A stretch of 64,000 nucleotides of DNA from Bradyrhizobium sp. CSA207 (GCF_029051685.1 NZ_JAACFT010000010.1:1-64000); one strand, 5' to 3'; shown: positions 1-9,160, counted from the first letter of the stretch. Program-made: numbers and translations. Notes: a model not told the origin generated them from the letters alone.

Positions 1-97
1 CCGCTCGCACTGGATTATCCACGGTCACATAGTCATCGAGCGATGCCGGAAACAGCATGCTCTGCCCGCGATCCACCCCTTCAACAAAGCGCTTCAT
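1..97 (-). CDS. IS transposase, N-terminal part (runs off left edge)
   Basis: Reading leftward from an ATG at 97, the frame stays open to the window edge and gives 32 residues beginning MKRFVEGVDRGQ and containing the DNPVR element. From memory this opening is typical of IS1182/IS5-type DDE transposases, whose proteins open with a near-identical phrase. The catalytic residues lie outside the window, so activity cannot be judged. Its presence fits the decayed, accessory character of the next 8 kb. Confidence 0.7.
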   Translation of the reverse strand, partial: MKRFVEGVDRGQSMLFPASLDDYVTVDNPVRA

Positions 98-136
98 TGG
101 ACGTCCCCGCAAGTGCAGGGAATCCTATCGCGCGAA

Positions 137-811
137 TCACCGGAAACAGAACGTTTTCACACGGCCTGGGCCACGAGCGGACCTTATTGCAGGCGCGCGC
201 AGTGTTTCTGGGCTCCCCAGCCCCTCCACCAGCGTGCTCAAGGCGGCATCCAGCGGGGCCGATCCCACTTTCTCGGGCACCAAGAGCCCATCGATCGCAA
301 GCATGGTCATGCCGTGAACGAGCCCCCAGCCGGCTGCCGCCTGTCCCTCTATCGGCCGCTTGCGAATGCTCCCGGCAGCCTGGCCGCGCCGGAGGACTTC
401 GAGGAGAACGTCAAATACCGCCAGCGCCCGCTCGTTGAGATGTATTCCCACCGCTTGACCCTCCTCCGCGCTATACATCAGGCGGTAGAGAGCCGGATTT
501 TCCGTTCCGAACGCGACGTAGGCACGAGCTATCGTCGTAATTTCCTCGCGCAAAGAATTGGACGCTGTGGGCTTCGCAGCCGATAGAGATTCCCGGAGCC
601 GGTCGAATCCGATCATGGCGAGTTCTGCAAGCAGCGCGGCTTTGTCCGGAAAGTGCTTGTAGGGTGCCGCGTGGCTTACGCCAGCGCGACGGGCGACTTC
701 CCGCAGCGTGAACTGCCAGCCCTTCTCCTCCCGAAGCATATCCAACGCCGTCTCGATAACCGTCCGACGGAGATCACCGTGGTGATAGGGGCGGTTGGGT
801 GCGTCCTGCAT
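137..811 (-). CDS. TetR/AcrR family transcriptional regulator
   Basis: 224 residues. The N-terminal 60 residues form a TetR helix-turn-helix (RRAGVSHAAPYKHFPDK recognition region), followed by an all-helical ligand-binding domain of usual length with the WG/HG pattern of the TetR WHG-type C-terminal domain. It is divergent from the aldehyde dehydrogenase gene at 909; a near-palindrome in the shared spacer overlaps the -35 box of that gene, so it probably represses it. The ligand is unknown, possibly an aldehyde or aromatic compound. Confidence 0.9.
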   Translation of the reverse strand: MQDAPNRPYHHGDLRRTVIETALDMLREEKGWQFTLREVARRAGVSHAAPYKHFPDKAALLAELAMIGFDRLRESLSAAKPTASNSLREEITTIARAYVAFGTENPALYRLMYSAEEGQAVGIHLNERALAVFDVLLEVLRRGQAAGSIRKRPIEGQAAAGWGLVHGMTMLAIDGLLVPEKVGSAPLDAALSTLVEGLGSPETLRAPAIRSARGPGRVKTFCFR

Positions 812-836
812 GGTACCTCAAAGTTTCTTCCGTATA

Positions 837-870
837 CATTGTTGACAGTGACTACTTAAGGGCCTATGTC
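837..870 (+). promoter_or_regulatory. Sigma-70-type promoter with overlapping palindromic operator
   Basis: TTGACA at 842-847, a 17-bp spacer and TATGTC at 865-870 make a good housekeeping promoter 38 bp before the ATG at 909. The stretch 837-850 (CATTGT-TG-ACAGTG) is a near-perfect inverted repeat covering the -35 box. That is the classic position for a repressor such as the divergent TetR protein. Promoter function and the TetR match are inferred. Confidence 0.55.
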
Positions 871-908
871 AGGCGGATAAGTTTCTCCTGTCTACATCGG
901 AGTGAACC

Positions 909-2336
909 ATGAACGCTACCGCAAAAGTCGCCGACGCTGATCGACTGGGCAGTCTTCTCGCCCGCCAGCGTGCTGCTTTCCTGCGTGACGGAGCCCCTGC
1001 GCTGGCGCAGCGACGCGCTGATCTGTCCAAGTTCAGGACCATGATAATCGCGCAGCGCAGAGCGATCGAAGATGCCATCAGCGCGGATTTCGGCCATCGC
1101 TCGAAGTATGAGACGGCAATCATGGAGGTTGGAGGGGTCGCCGAAGGTACGAAGTATCTGATCCGCAACCTTCGCAAATTCATGGCGCCGACCCGTCGCC
1201 ACGTCGCGCTGCACATGCGGATGGGCAACGCCCGCCTCGAATACCAACCGCTTGGCGTCGTCGGCGTCATGTCGCCGTGGAACTACCCGGTAAACCTATC
1301 GCTGATGCCGGTTGTCACGGCCATCGCCGCCGGAAACCGGGTTATGCTGAAGCCCTCGGAGTTCACACCCGTCACCAATTCACTACTCGCCAAGATGCTG
1401 GGCGAGGTTTTCCCCGAGGATCAGTTCGCGATCGTGACTGGCGATGCGGCCGTAGGGACGGCGTTCTCGGCCCTGCCGTTCGATCACCTCGTCTTTACCG
1501 GCAGTACTCCGGTGGGGCGCTCCGTGATGAAGGCAGCCAGCGACAACCTCGTTCCGGTTACCCTTGAACTCGGGGGCAAGTCACCGAGCATCGTTGCCAA
1601 GGGCCACGCCCTCGACCAAGCGGCAGCCTCCATCGCTTTCGGTAAGCTGCTCAACGCCGGCCAGACCTGCATTGCCCCCGATTACGCACTCGTCCACGAA
1701 AACGACGTCGACTCGTTCGTGGCGGCGTATGACCGGAAAGTGGCGTCCTTCTATGCGGACGGGCCGACAAGTGAACACTATACGTCCATCATCAACGAAC
1801 GGCACCACGCCCGGCTCCAGGGCCTGATCGCGGACGCGAATGCCAAGGGAGCGCGGATCATCGAGGTCGGCAATCGGCCCGGCGAAGCGTCCCGACGCCC
1901 CAACACGCTTGCGCCAACCGTGGTGCTTGGCGTCACAGATACCATGCGCATCGCTCATGAAGAGATTTTTGGCCCGATCCTGCCGATCTTTCCCTACCGC
2001 GACATCGGCGATGCGATTGCCTATGTGAACGCCCGGCCCCGGCCGCTCGCGCTCTACTATTTCGGTGCCGATGATGACGACCGACGCAGCGTGCTGAGCC
2101 GAACAACCTCAGGCAACGTCACCATCAACGGGACGATCATGCACATCGCTCAGGATGACTTGCCCTTCGGCGGCGTCGGGCCCAGCGGCATGGGCGCTTA
2201 CCATGGCATCGAAGGCTTCCGAACCTTCAGCCATGCCAAGGGCATCTATGAGCAAGGGCGTTGGAATCTCGCCAACCTGCTCCACGCGCCGTTCAGACAA
2301 CCGATCGATGCCATCCTCAACATGATGCTTCGGTGA
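909..2336 (+). CDS. Coniferyl-aldehyde-type NAD(P)-dependent aldehyde dehydrogenase
   Basis: 475 residues of the ALDH superfamily, cytosolic. The catalytic general base is Glu220 in ELGGKSP and the nucleophile is Cys254 in GQTC, 34 residues apart as in canonical ALDHs. The cofactor-binding stretch SPWNYP and the GSTPVG loop are present. The short length and C-terminal segment with a hydrophobic tail fit the coniferyl aldehyde dehydrogenase subgroup, which oxidises phenylpropanoid or long-chain aldehydes to acids. Substrate is inferred from subgroup only. It is controlled by the promoter/operator at 837-870. Confidence 0.88.
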   Translation: MNATAKVADADRLGSLLARQRAAFLRDGAPALAQRRADLSKFRTMIIAQRRAIEDAISADFGHRSKYETAIMEVGGVAEGTKYLIRNLRKFMAPTRRHVALHMRMGNARLEYQPLGVVGVMSPWNYPVNLSLMPVVTAIAAGNRVMLKPSEFTPVTNSLLAKMLGEVFPEDQFAIVTGDAAVGTAFSALPFDHLVFTGSTPVGRSVMKAASDNLVPVTLELGGKSPSIVAKGHALDQAAASIAFGKLLNAGQTCIAPDYALVHENDVDSFVAAYDRKVASFYADGPTSEHYTSIINERHHARLQGLIADANAKGARIIEVGNRPGEASRRPNTLAPTVVLGVTDTMRIAHEEIFGPILPIFPYRDIGDAIAYVNARPRPLALYYFGADDDDRRSVLSRTTSGNVTINGTIMHIAQDDLPFGGVGPSGMGAYHGIEGFRTFSHAKGIYEQGRWNLANLLHAPFRQPIDAILNMMLR

Positions 2337-2377
2337 TCGGAACTCCATTTCGCAATGAAACCGAGGAGCATCAGCAC

Positions 2378-2842
2378 ATGACCACCGACACATCATCGTT
2401 GCCGCTAAGCGGCTCCTGCGAATGCGGCGCTTGCTCCTTCAAGGTGCATACGTCGCCGAAAGCCAGGTTCCGGTGCCACTGTCTGATCTGTCAGGCGTTC
2501 AACGGCAAACCGTTCGCGGATGTGGTCGCCGTTCGTGCCAAGGACGTCGTGCTGAAAAACGCCGGCAATATTTCATTCAGGAAATACCGTCCGCCGCCGA
2601 ACTTCAATCGCGGGGTCTGCCGGACCTGCGGCAAGCCCGTTGTGGAAGTTGCGGGCGTCTGGCCGTTCAAGGTGATGTTCGTCCCAGTCAGCACTTTCGA
2701 GCCCGAGGCCCGGCTTCCGCCGGTTCGCATGGATATATTCTATCACCGTCGCGTGCTGGACATGCCCGGCAGCTTGCCCAAATACAGCGGCTATTTCCCG
2801 AGCCTGTTGGCGGTCGGGAAAATGATCATGAGCGGCTTGTGA
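2378..2842 (+). CDS. GFA/CENP-V family zinc-binding protein
   Basis: 154 residues from an ATG preceded by a GAGGAG ribosome-binding site. The Cys pairs of the GFA fold are visible: CECGAC near residue 12, CHCLIC near residue 31 and CRTCGKP near residue 78. These bind zinc in the beta-tent fold of glutathione-dependent formaldehyde-activating enzyme relatives. It lies 41 bp after the aldehyde dehydrogenase and probably shares its transcript. It is much shorter than true Gfa (see 50896) and its substrate is unknown. Confidence 0.85.
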   Translation: MTTDTSSLPLSGSCECGACSFKVHTSPKARFRCHCLICQAFNGKPFADVVAVRAKDVVLKNAGNISFRKYRPPPNFNRGVCRTCGKPVVEVAGVWPFKVMFVPVSTFEPEARLPPVRMDIFYHRRVLDMPGSLPKYSGYFPSLLAVGKMIMSGL

Positions 2843-3143
2843 AATGGCGAGTTGATCTATCTGGCGAAAACGTAACCCGAAGATATCGATATCGAACAGA
2901 CTCCTCTTTCGGGCCCCCGCGCACGTCGCAGGATACGTTGTACGGCCGTAGAGCCAATGAAACACTAGATCTGCGATCGCACGGCCGCCATTGAGGCGTG
3001 ATGATGCTTAATACCGCCACCCGAATTCAAGAACGATTTCAGGAGCGCGCGGCCAGCATCGGCACCAGCCCTTCCGTTCAACCTACCGCCCTCGCAGCGA
3101 GCGCATTGGGTGCGATCAGCCCGCAATAATTTTAATAAACTTG

Positions 3144-3197
3144 TGCAACTGATTGCAAAACGCAAATTTCCGCGCTACCCTTTTGCAACTGGTTGCA
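3144..3197. promoter_or_regulatory. Pair of near-identical 14-bp palindromic operators
   Basis: TGCAACTGATTGCA at 3144-3157 and TGCAACTGGTTGCA at 3184-3197 are two copies of the same inverted repeat, 40 bp centre to centre (about four helical turns). Flanking bases are also conserved (TT before, AAC shortly after). They lie in the 476-bp gap upstream of the SDR gene at 3319. Same-face spacing suggests cooperative binding by a dimeric regulator. The regulator is unknown; no gene beside the site is an obvious partner. Nothing else was recognised in 2843-3318. Confidence 0.65.
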
Positions 3198-3318
3198 TAA
3201 CTGGGCGCAGTTTGGCTATCCCGAATTGTTGGCCGCTCGAACCGGCTTCGCCGGGCCGAAGCCGAGTTCAGACGTCAACCAACAACGCGACAAAATCGGC
3301 GCGGCGGAGGATTGCATC

Positions 3319-4191
3319 ATGTTCAGCAACGGGCTTCTCACGGGCCGCAATATCCTGGTGACCGGCGGCGGCACCGGGCTCGGCAAGGCCATGGCAGCGA
3401 AATTTCTCAGCCTCGGCGCAGACATTCACATTTGCGGACGCCGCAAAGGCGTTTGCGAGGAGACCGCCGCCGAGTTGATGAAGCTTCATGGCGGCAAGGT
3501 CACCGCCCACGGCGTAGACATTCGCGACTCCGCGGCGGTCGACGCCATGGTCGAATCCGCTTTCAAGGACCGTCCTCTCACCGATCTCATCAACAACGCG
3601 GCTGGTAATTTCATTGCCCGCACGCAGGATCTCTCGCCGCGCGGGTTCGATGCCATCGCCAATATCGTGATGCACGGTACGTTCTACGTGACCCAGGCTG
3701 TCGGCAAACGCTGGATCGCAGGCAGACATCGCGGCAACGTCGTCTCCATTACTGTGACATGGGTACGCAATGGCGGCCCGTATGTGGTGCCGTCCGCCAT
3801 GAGCAAATCCGCAATCCACGCCATGACCATGTCGCTGGCCACGGAATGGGGTCGCTACGGCATCCGCCTCAACACCATCGCGCCGGGAGAAATTCCGACC
3901 GAGGGCATGAGCAAGCGTATCAAGCCCGGCGACGAGGCCGGTGCGAGGACCGTCGCTGCGAATCCGATGGGCCGCCTTGGGCAAATGAGCGAACTGCAAA
4001 ATCTCGCGACGTTTCTGATCTCCGGCGGGTGCGACTGGATCAATGGCGAGACCATCGTGATGGACGGTGCCCAGGCGCTGGCGATGGGCGGCAACTTCTA
4101 CGAAGTGCGCGACTGGAAGGATTCAGATTGGGCCGAAGCGCGCGACGCCATCGTGGCTCAGAACGAGAAGGACAAGGCGAAGCGTGGTTAG
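3319..4191 (+). CDS. SDR-family oxidoreductase, 2,4-dienoyl-CoA-reductase-like
   Basis: 290 residues from an ATG behind a GGCGGAGGA ribosome-binding site. The Rossmann motif TGGGTGLG is near residue 14 and NNAAGNF, highly characteristic of 2,4-dienoyl-CoA reductases, is near residue 92. The usual YxxxK is replaced by SAMSK: the lysine remains but the tyrosine is Ser, again as in the dienoyl-CoA reductase branch where catalysis differs. A role in reduction of an enoyl- or dienoyl-CoA is likely. The two operators at 3144-3197 precede it; the NTF2-like and quinone reductase genes follow on the same strand. Confidence 0.85.
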   Translation: MFSNGLLTGRNILVTGGGTGLGKAMAAKFLSLGADIHICGRRKGVCEETAAELMKLHGGKVTAHGVDIRDSAAVDAMVESAFKDRPLTDLINNAAGNFIARTQDLSPRGFDAIANIVMHGTFYVTQAVGKRWIAGRHRGNVVSITVTWVRNGGPYVVPSAMSKSAIHAMTMSLATEWGRYGIRLNTIAPGEIPTEGMSKRIKPGDEAGARTVAANPMGRLGQMSELQNLATFLISGGCDWINGETIVMDGAQALAMGGNFYEVRDWKDSDWAEARDAIVAQNEKDKAKRG

Positions 4192-4291
4192 CGGTCAAAC
4201 TGGACGCCGAGCGCGCCATCCATCAGGGAACACGGCTTTGCCGCGTTCCTGTGAGCACGCAATCCGGAATTCCAAAGGCGAGGAAACCACA

Positions 4292-4729
4292 ATGACTGGA
4301 CTGCTCCATCTTCATCCGGCCGCCGCAGCATCTCTGGAGAAGTGGCACGCCATGATAGCGAGGAAAGATCTTGGCGACCTTCCCTCGATCGCTCATCCGG
4401 AAGTGGTCTTCCGCTTGCCGACTGCATTCAATCCCTACCACGGCATCGAAGCTTTGGTTCTCACCATGAGCAACGTGGTTCAGATTTTCGAGGACTTCAG
4501 CTACCATCGTCAGGCCGCCACCGCCGATGGCAGGAATGTCGTTCTCGAGTTCAGCGCCAAGGTTGGCGGCAAGATGGCCAAGGGAATCGACTTCATTCGC
4601 TTTGACGACGACGGCAAGATCGTCGAGCTCGAAGTGATGATGCGGCCGCTTAGTGGCGCACAGGCGCTTGCCGCGGAAATGGCGAAGCGTCTCTCGCGCG
4701 CGCTCCCTGCTTCAAGTGAGGTGAGATGA
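4292..4729 (+). CDS. NTF2-like (SnoaL-type) small protein
   Basis: 145 residues with the alternating helix and strand pattern of the NTF2/SnoaL cone fold. It opens with a helical segment (WHAMIARKDLGDL), then a strand region with VFRLPTAFNPYHG, and ends with strands around IDFIRFDDDGKIVELEVMMRP. Such proteins are small hydrolases, isomerases or binding partners in catabolic operons. It sits between the SDR and the quinone reductase on one strand, with only 1 bp to the latter, so cotranscription is likely. No catalytic assignment is possible. Confidence 0.75.
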   Translation: MTGLLHLHPAAAASLEKWHAMIARKDLGDLPSIAHPEVVFRLPTAFNPYHGIEALVLTMSNVVQIFEDFSYHRQAATADGRNVVLEFSAKVGGKMAKGIDFIRFDDDGKIVELEVMMRPLSGAQALAAEMAKRLSRALPASSEVR

Positions 4730-4730
4730 G

Positions 4731-5450
4731 ATGCGTGTTCATCTGGTCCATGCGCACCCCGAGCCGAACTCCTTTGTGAGCGCGATGCGTGATGTTGTCA
4801 TCGACGAACTGAAGGCCGCGGGTGTGGTTGTCACCGTTTGCGATCTCTATCACAACGGTTTCAACCCTGTTCTCTCCGGGAACGATTTCACTTCGAGAAG
4901 CCGCCCCGATTACCTAGTATACACGCTCGAACAACGCCACGGCTACACGACTTCGACGCTGGCCTCCGATGTCGCCCGCGAAGCGGAGAATGTGCTGGCG
5001 GCAGACCTCATCGTCTTCACCTTTCCAATATTCTGGTTCAGCGTTCCGGCAATTCTTAAAGGCTGGATCGACCGTGTCTTGCTGTGCGGCCCGATGCATA
5101 GCGGCAACCGCGGGTTTTACGATCTCGGTGGTCTCAGGGGTAAGAGAACATGTACGGCAATGGCTCTCGGCGGGCGCCGAAATATGTTCGGGCCAGGCGC
5201 CCTCCACGGAGAGCTCGAGACTGGGATGATGCGTCATTTCTTTCAGGGGACGTTGGGCTATGTCGGACTGACCGTGCACCAGCCCTTTGTCGCCTATCAT
5301 GTTCCATATATTACCGACCACGAGAGGCAGGCACAGCTGCAGGATCTGCGAGTCTGTCTGCGTGACCTCGACCGCCAACCCACCCTCAAATTTCCCGAGC
5401 TTGGAGATTTCGGCGATGTGCTTACGCCGAAGCGCGACCGTGCTCGTTAG
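4731..5450 (+). CDS. Flavodoxin-fold NAD(P)H:quinone oxidoreductase
   Basis: 239 residues. The N-terminal strand and phosphate-binding loop VHAHPEPNSF (residues 5-14) and the FPIFWFSVPAILKGWIDRV segment are hallmarks of the Flavodoxin_2/NQO1 family, which binds FMN or FAD and transfers two electrons from NAD(P)H to quinones. Starts 1 bp after the preceding stop, so it is probably translationally coupled. May detoxify quinones formed in the adjacent aldehyde or aromatic pathway; this is inference. Confidence 0.88.
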   Translation: MRVHLVHAHPEPNSFVSAMRDVVIDELKAAGVVVTVCDLYHNGFNPVLSGNDFTSRSRPDYLVYTLEQRHGYTTSTLASDVAREAENVLAADLIVFTFPIFWFSVPAILKGWIDRVLLCGPMHSGNRGFYDLGGLRGKRTCTAMALGGRRNMFGPGALHGELETGMMRHFFQGTLGYVGLTVHQPFVAYHVPYITDHERQAQLQDLRVCLRDLDRQPTLKFPELGDFGDVLTPKRDRAR

Positions 5451-5474
5451 CGGGTATTCGGGCCGGTCGAGGGC

Positions 5475-6005
5475 TCAGGATGCTTTCAGGATTGAAATTG
5501 CCTGCTCGCAAAAGGCGATACGCTGGGTCTCGAAGTCGATTCCGGCCATGAGCACAAGACGACGAAGCTTTTCATCCCGTGTTATTTTCTTTTGCGAGAA
5601 ATCCCTGGCCTCGATTTCACGGTAGACCTTGAGCTTTTCGCGGTGTTGTCCGGCAAGTCTCTCCAGCTCTTCGATGATGCGTGTGGGACCGATGACGGCT
5701 TCCGCCCGAAGTCTAACCATCAGCTCATCGCGAATCGGAGACGGGGCCTGCCTCCCCGTAAGCCAGCGTCGCAGTTCCTTGAGTCCGGCGGGCAGCACAA
5801 CATAAGTCTTCTTGCCGCCTCGCGCACCGTCGACGAGGGAGCCTAGAACGAAGCCGGCGGCTTCGAGACGGGCGAGCTCCCGGTATATCTGCTGATGAGT
5901 CGCCTGCCAAAAATAGCCGATGGAACGGTCGAAGCGTTCGGCCAGCTCGGATCCGGAACAGGGCCGTTCAATCAATGCGGTCAACAATGCGTGGGGCAAG
6001 GACAT
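5475..6005 (-). CDS. PadR family transcriptional regulator
   Basis: 176 residues. The N-terminal winged helix shows the PadR pattern: LLTALIERPCSGSELAERF, then a helix with HQQIYRELARLEAAGFV and a wing with GGKKTYVVLPAG. The C-terminal dimerisation helices (VirR-like) carry the long acidic and basic helix from about residue 95. It is convergent with the quinone reductase, 24 bp apart at their 3' ends. PadR proteins often sense phenolic acids, in keeping with the coniferyl-aldehyde-type dehydrogenase nearby, but the ligand is inferred. Confidence 0.88.
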   Translation of the reverse strand: MSLPHALLTALIERPCSGSELAERFDRSIGYFWQATHQQIYRELARLEAAGFVLGSLVDGARGGKKTYVVLPAGLKELRRWLTGRQAPSPIRDELMVRLRAEAVIGPTRIIEELERLAGQHREKLKVYREIEARDFSQKKITRDEKLRRLVLMAGIDFETQRIAFCEQAISILKAS

Positions 6006-6161
6006 CGACGACAGAGTCTCAACTTGGCAGTAGAGCTTTTCGCATCAGCTATGGACGAACTCAATGGCGAAGTGGCCACACGTCGACCGCTCGCGATCGG
6101 CTTGCTCAACGAAGCGCCTCACCAGCTAGCGGCGTTTTCCCACAGCCAGGGTCACGTGCCT

Positions 6162-6575
6162 CAGAACGTCACCCGCATCCCCGCATAGAACGTGCGCGGC
6201 CTTGCGGGGCTCAGCGAGCGCAGATCACTAAATCGGCGCCGCCGTTGACGAAATTGGGCAACGCGCTGCTGTCGAAGAACTGCCCATAAGTCGCATAGCG
6301 CCTGTCGAAGATGTTGTCGACGCGGCGATAGGAGGTGTGGAGATTGAACACCGTGTAGGAACGGCAGCTTCGCGTATTGATTGGACTCGTCGCCGACCAG
6401 ATATTGGCTGGAGACGAAGATCGCGTTGCCGCCGACCTTCCAGACGTCGTCACGGCGTAGTCGATGCAAAGCTTGACCCGGTGGCGCGGGATCGCGGGGA
6501 TCTGGTTGCCGGGAGAGACCTGGATATTGCCGTTGCCATCGGCAAACGGGCTGTTCGAGCCGAAGGTCGGCGCGA
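6162..6575 (-). pseudogene. TonB-dependent receptor 3' fragment (copy 1, degenerate)
   Basis: Nearly identical at nucleotide level to the 3' end of the complete receptor gene at 19386-21917, reading toward the stop at 6162-6164. It lacks about 28 bp found in the complete gene after the DNIFDRR region and carries further small indels, so the frame is broken several times. The terminal AGMRVTF signature, ending in the usual outer-membrane Phe, is still readable. About 138 codons' worth remain; no plug domain exists nearby. Not functional. Confidence 0.85.
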
Positions 6576-6689
6576 TCGCGGGTCGTGTTTCACATCCTTA
6601 CGTCATCGTGGAGACGCGAGGCCGCGGCCTGCTGCTGCGCCGCGGACCGGTTCGGGCGCGTCCGCTTGCAATGTCGCGCGCCTCTCGAT

Positions 6690-7523
6690 GATGGCGTGGT
6701 TGAACAGGTCGAGCGCCAAGCTGGATTCGTATTGAATACGCTGGGCGGAATTTCTTCGGATTCATAACGCGGGTCTTTCAGCGCGATCGCTTCTGACGCG
6801 TCGATCGCGAGAAACTTGGGATCGCCTCGCGCCCGGGCAATTGCTGCGATAGCGTCGGAGGTGATCTTGCTGTCGAGCGGACCGACCGCCATGAATGCAT
6901 TAAGGGTCGGGTCGCGCGCCAGCTGCTCGACCTGGTCCGCGCCAAATTGCGTAACGGCGACTTTGTCCGCCTCCACTCCGCAGGCGCTCAGGATGACCCG
7001 TAGCAACGCGGCGTTCGCCGGCGTCCGGCCTATCACGCCGACCCTGTGCCCTGCAAGATCGGCGATCTCCTTGATTTTCGCTCCCGGCCTTCTTTTGGAG
7101 TTCTTGCCCGCAAGTCCGGAGGGCGACCACAGCACAACGAAGTTCTTGCGCACGACGGCGACGGTCTGCGCGTCGGTCGGCATTTCGAGATCGCCACGAC
7201 CGACCGCTAGGTGGGCTTTCCCGGCACCAAGCTGGGCGAGAGCTTCGACCGCGCCGTCGGTCGTGATCAGAGAGAGCCTGAGTGTCCTGCTTTCGCTGGC
7301 GAAGGCCTCGGCCGCCGCCTGAATAACTTTGTGATCGTCGCTTCCCGGCGGTCCGACCGCAATCCGGAGAGTGACCGGCTGCAATGCGTAATACAGTGCG
7401 CCCGCGGCGGCACCAAAGATGAGGAATCCAACTGCCAGCCAGGATCAGCAGTAAGGTGTTGCTCCCTCTCCGCTGTCGGCGGGCTGCGTCACTGGTTGCA
7501 CCTGTACCATCGGACGAGGACAT
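6690..7523 (-). pseudogene. TAXI-family TRAP transporter solute-binding protein, frameshifted
   Basis: The N-terminus starts at an ATG at 7521-7523 and reads into a membrane segment (SNTLLLILA), then shifts frame near 7435. In the next frame AVGFLIFGAAAG leads into VTLRIAVGPPGSDDHK and a typical TAXI body with DLAGHRVGVIGRTPANAALLR. After ESEEIPP near 6760 the expected C-terminal domain is replaced by unrelated reading. A normal member has about 450 residues, so this is frameshifted and 3'-truncated. No TRAP membrane subunit lies nearby. Confidence 0.8.
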
Positions 7524-7725
7524 ATCCGCTGCCGGTCGGAGAGCAAAAGCCTGCTGCTTTGCAGGAATACCACATTCCCGGATAGCGTCCCAGCAGCGGC
7601 CTTGGTTGCAAAAGTTCTGACGCGGGTGACCGCGTCGATGGCTGCCTGAGCCTATGAATTCCCGTCTCGCTCCGCATCCGGACGTGGCTGCACTGCGCAA
7701 ACCCACACCCCAGGCCATAGGTGCT

Positions 7726-7911
7726 CTATTCGATGACTTCATTGGCGCGCGCGAGCAGCGCCGTCGGCACGCTTGCGCCGAGCGTGTTGGCCGTCTTGAG
7801 GTTGACAATGAGTTGAAGTGCCTTGGATTGCATCACCGGCAGATCGGCCGGCTTCCCACCCTTCAGGATCTGACCGTGGAGCGCCGCCAAAGCATTATCG
7901 GACCAAACCAT
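7726..7911 (-). pseudogene. ABC_sub_bind-type solute-binding protein, C-terminal fragment
   Basis: The last 50 residues (ILKGGKPADLPV ... QLIVNLKTANTLG ... LLARANEVIE, then stop) match the invariant C-terminus of a solute-binding family that is hugely expanded in Bradyrhizobium. Homology starts abruptly near 7875 and the upstream reading is unrelated, so the gene has lost its first roughly 270 codons. It adds to the decayed stretch 6162-7911. Between 7524 and 7725 I see no gene. Confidence 0.75.
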
Positions 7912-8065
7912 CGTTTAGCTTGAATAGAACCCGGTTCCTGAGGTCTCATCCCGACGGCTTACACCGAAGCGGATCGGACGCCGCCCGTGTGGATAGCGGG
8001 ACTTTTCTGTGTCCAAGGCATGAAACTCGCATGACAAGACACCGGGAGATCCGTAACTCTTCGCT

Positions 8066-9160
8066 TTGAAAGCGCACGAGGGGACAGGGGTGATTCACGC
8101 TGGCGTAAGCCCGATGGCGTTGCGTGGTGATCGGCACGGCCAAGATGTCGTTGCCGGCCTTACGCCGAGCGTTTCGTTCGCTCTGGTGCGACATGCGCCG
8201 CGAGAGATGCTGCGCGTTTTACGGTGCGGCCCTACCGTCACCGTAGAGATCCACTGGCCGTCGGGAGAGGCAGGCCTCTTCCTGCGATGCCATATCGAAC
8301 TGAGCTCGAGAGACTCGGGGGGGCGGTTGCGGCATCGGCGGCACGCCCATCAGGCTGCGAACCATCAATCATCTCAATTGGCGATCCTTGCCATGACATT
8401 GCTGCTCGCCGTCTGCGGCTGGAGCGTCGGTGGAGCCGAGGGCATGCAGCGGGCGCTGTTGGGAAGCACGCCCCGTCCCGACGAAACGGTCATCTCACGC
8501 GAGAACGTGTATCGCTGGTTCGGCGCCCGCCTGCTGTCCCCTGCCGAGGTGCCGGACCTCTTCGCCATTCTGTCAAAAGTTTGCAGCCGCGCCGGGCTGG
8601 TGCGATTTCCGGATCTCTATTGTCTGCCGGCTCCGCGCGATATGAATGCCTATGCACTCGGCGGACCGGAACGGAGCGCCATCGTGTTGACCGAAGGCCT
8701 GCTACGCGGCATGACGCGCGACGAAATTGCCGGGATATTGGCCCATGAAGTCGCTCATATCCGCAACAATGACGCCTGGACGATGGGCTGGGCGACAGCG
8801 TTGCGACGCGCGATCGATTGGACCTCGCTCGCCGGTCTCGCGCTGCTGCGAACCAGCCATCAGCACGGCGGCATGACATCAAGCCGGCCATTGGCGATGC
8901 TGCTGAGCGCAGCACCCACGCTCGGCCAGCTCCTCGGACTTGCTCTGTCGCGCGTTCGCGAACTGGATGCAGATGCAACGGCGCTCGAACTGACCGGCAA
9001 CTCGCGAGCGCTCATCGCCGCACTTGACAAGCTGGAGCGCCATCACGCCGGCTCTGCACCAAGCCGCACGTCCGCATTCGTGCATGATCCGATGCGCTTG
9101 CTTCGCAGCCATCCCGCCACCTCCGAGCGCGTCGGCACATTGCTCAACCTCGCTTATTAG
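8066..9160 (+). CDS. M48-family zinc metallopeptidase, membrane-anchored
   Basis: Up to 364 residues. The zinc site HEVAH has its first His at residue 227, and a downstream SRVRELDADATALE supplies the third ligand (Glu of ExxxD), as in HtpX/Ste24 peptidases. A hydrophobic helix (LAILAMTLLLAVCGW, about residue 105) precedes the protease domain and another lies near residue 255. The start is uncertain: the first 45 residues look uncharacteristic and an in-frame ATG at 8207 gives a more plausible 317-residue protein. Likely degrades damaged or secreted proteins; target unknown. Its neighbours are debris on one side and a subtilase cassette on the other. Confidence 0.8.
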   Translation: MKAHEGTGVIHAGVSPMALRGDRHGQDVVAGLTPSVSFALVRHAPREMLRVLRCGPTVTVEIHWPSGEAGLFLRCHIELSSRDSGGRLRHRRHAHQAANHQSSQLAILAMTLLLAVCGWSVGGAEGMQRALLGSTPRPDETVISRENVYRWFGARLLSPAEVPDLFAILSKVCSRAGLVRFPDLYCLPAPRDMNAYALGGPERSAIVLTEGLLRGMTRDEIAGILAHEVAHIRNNDAWTMGWATALRRAIDWTSLAGLALLRTSHQHGGMTSSRPLAMLLSAAPTLGQLLGLALSRVRELDADATALELTGNSRALIAALDKLERHHAGSAPSRTSAFVHDPMRLLRSHPATSERVGTLLNLAY

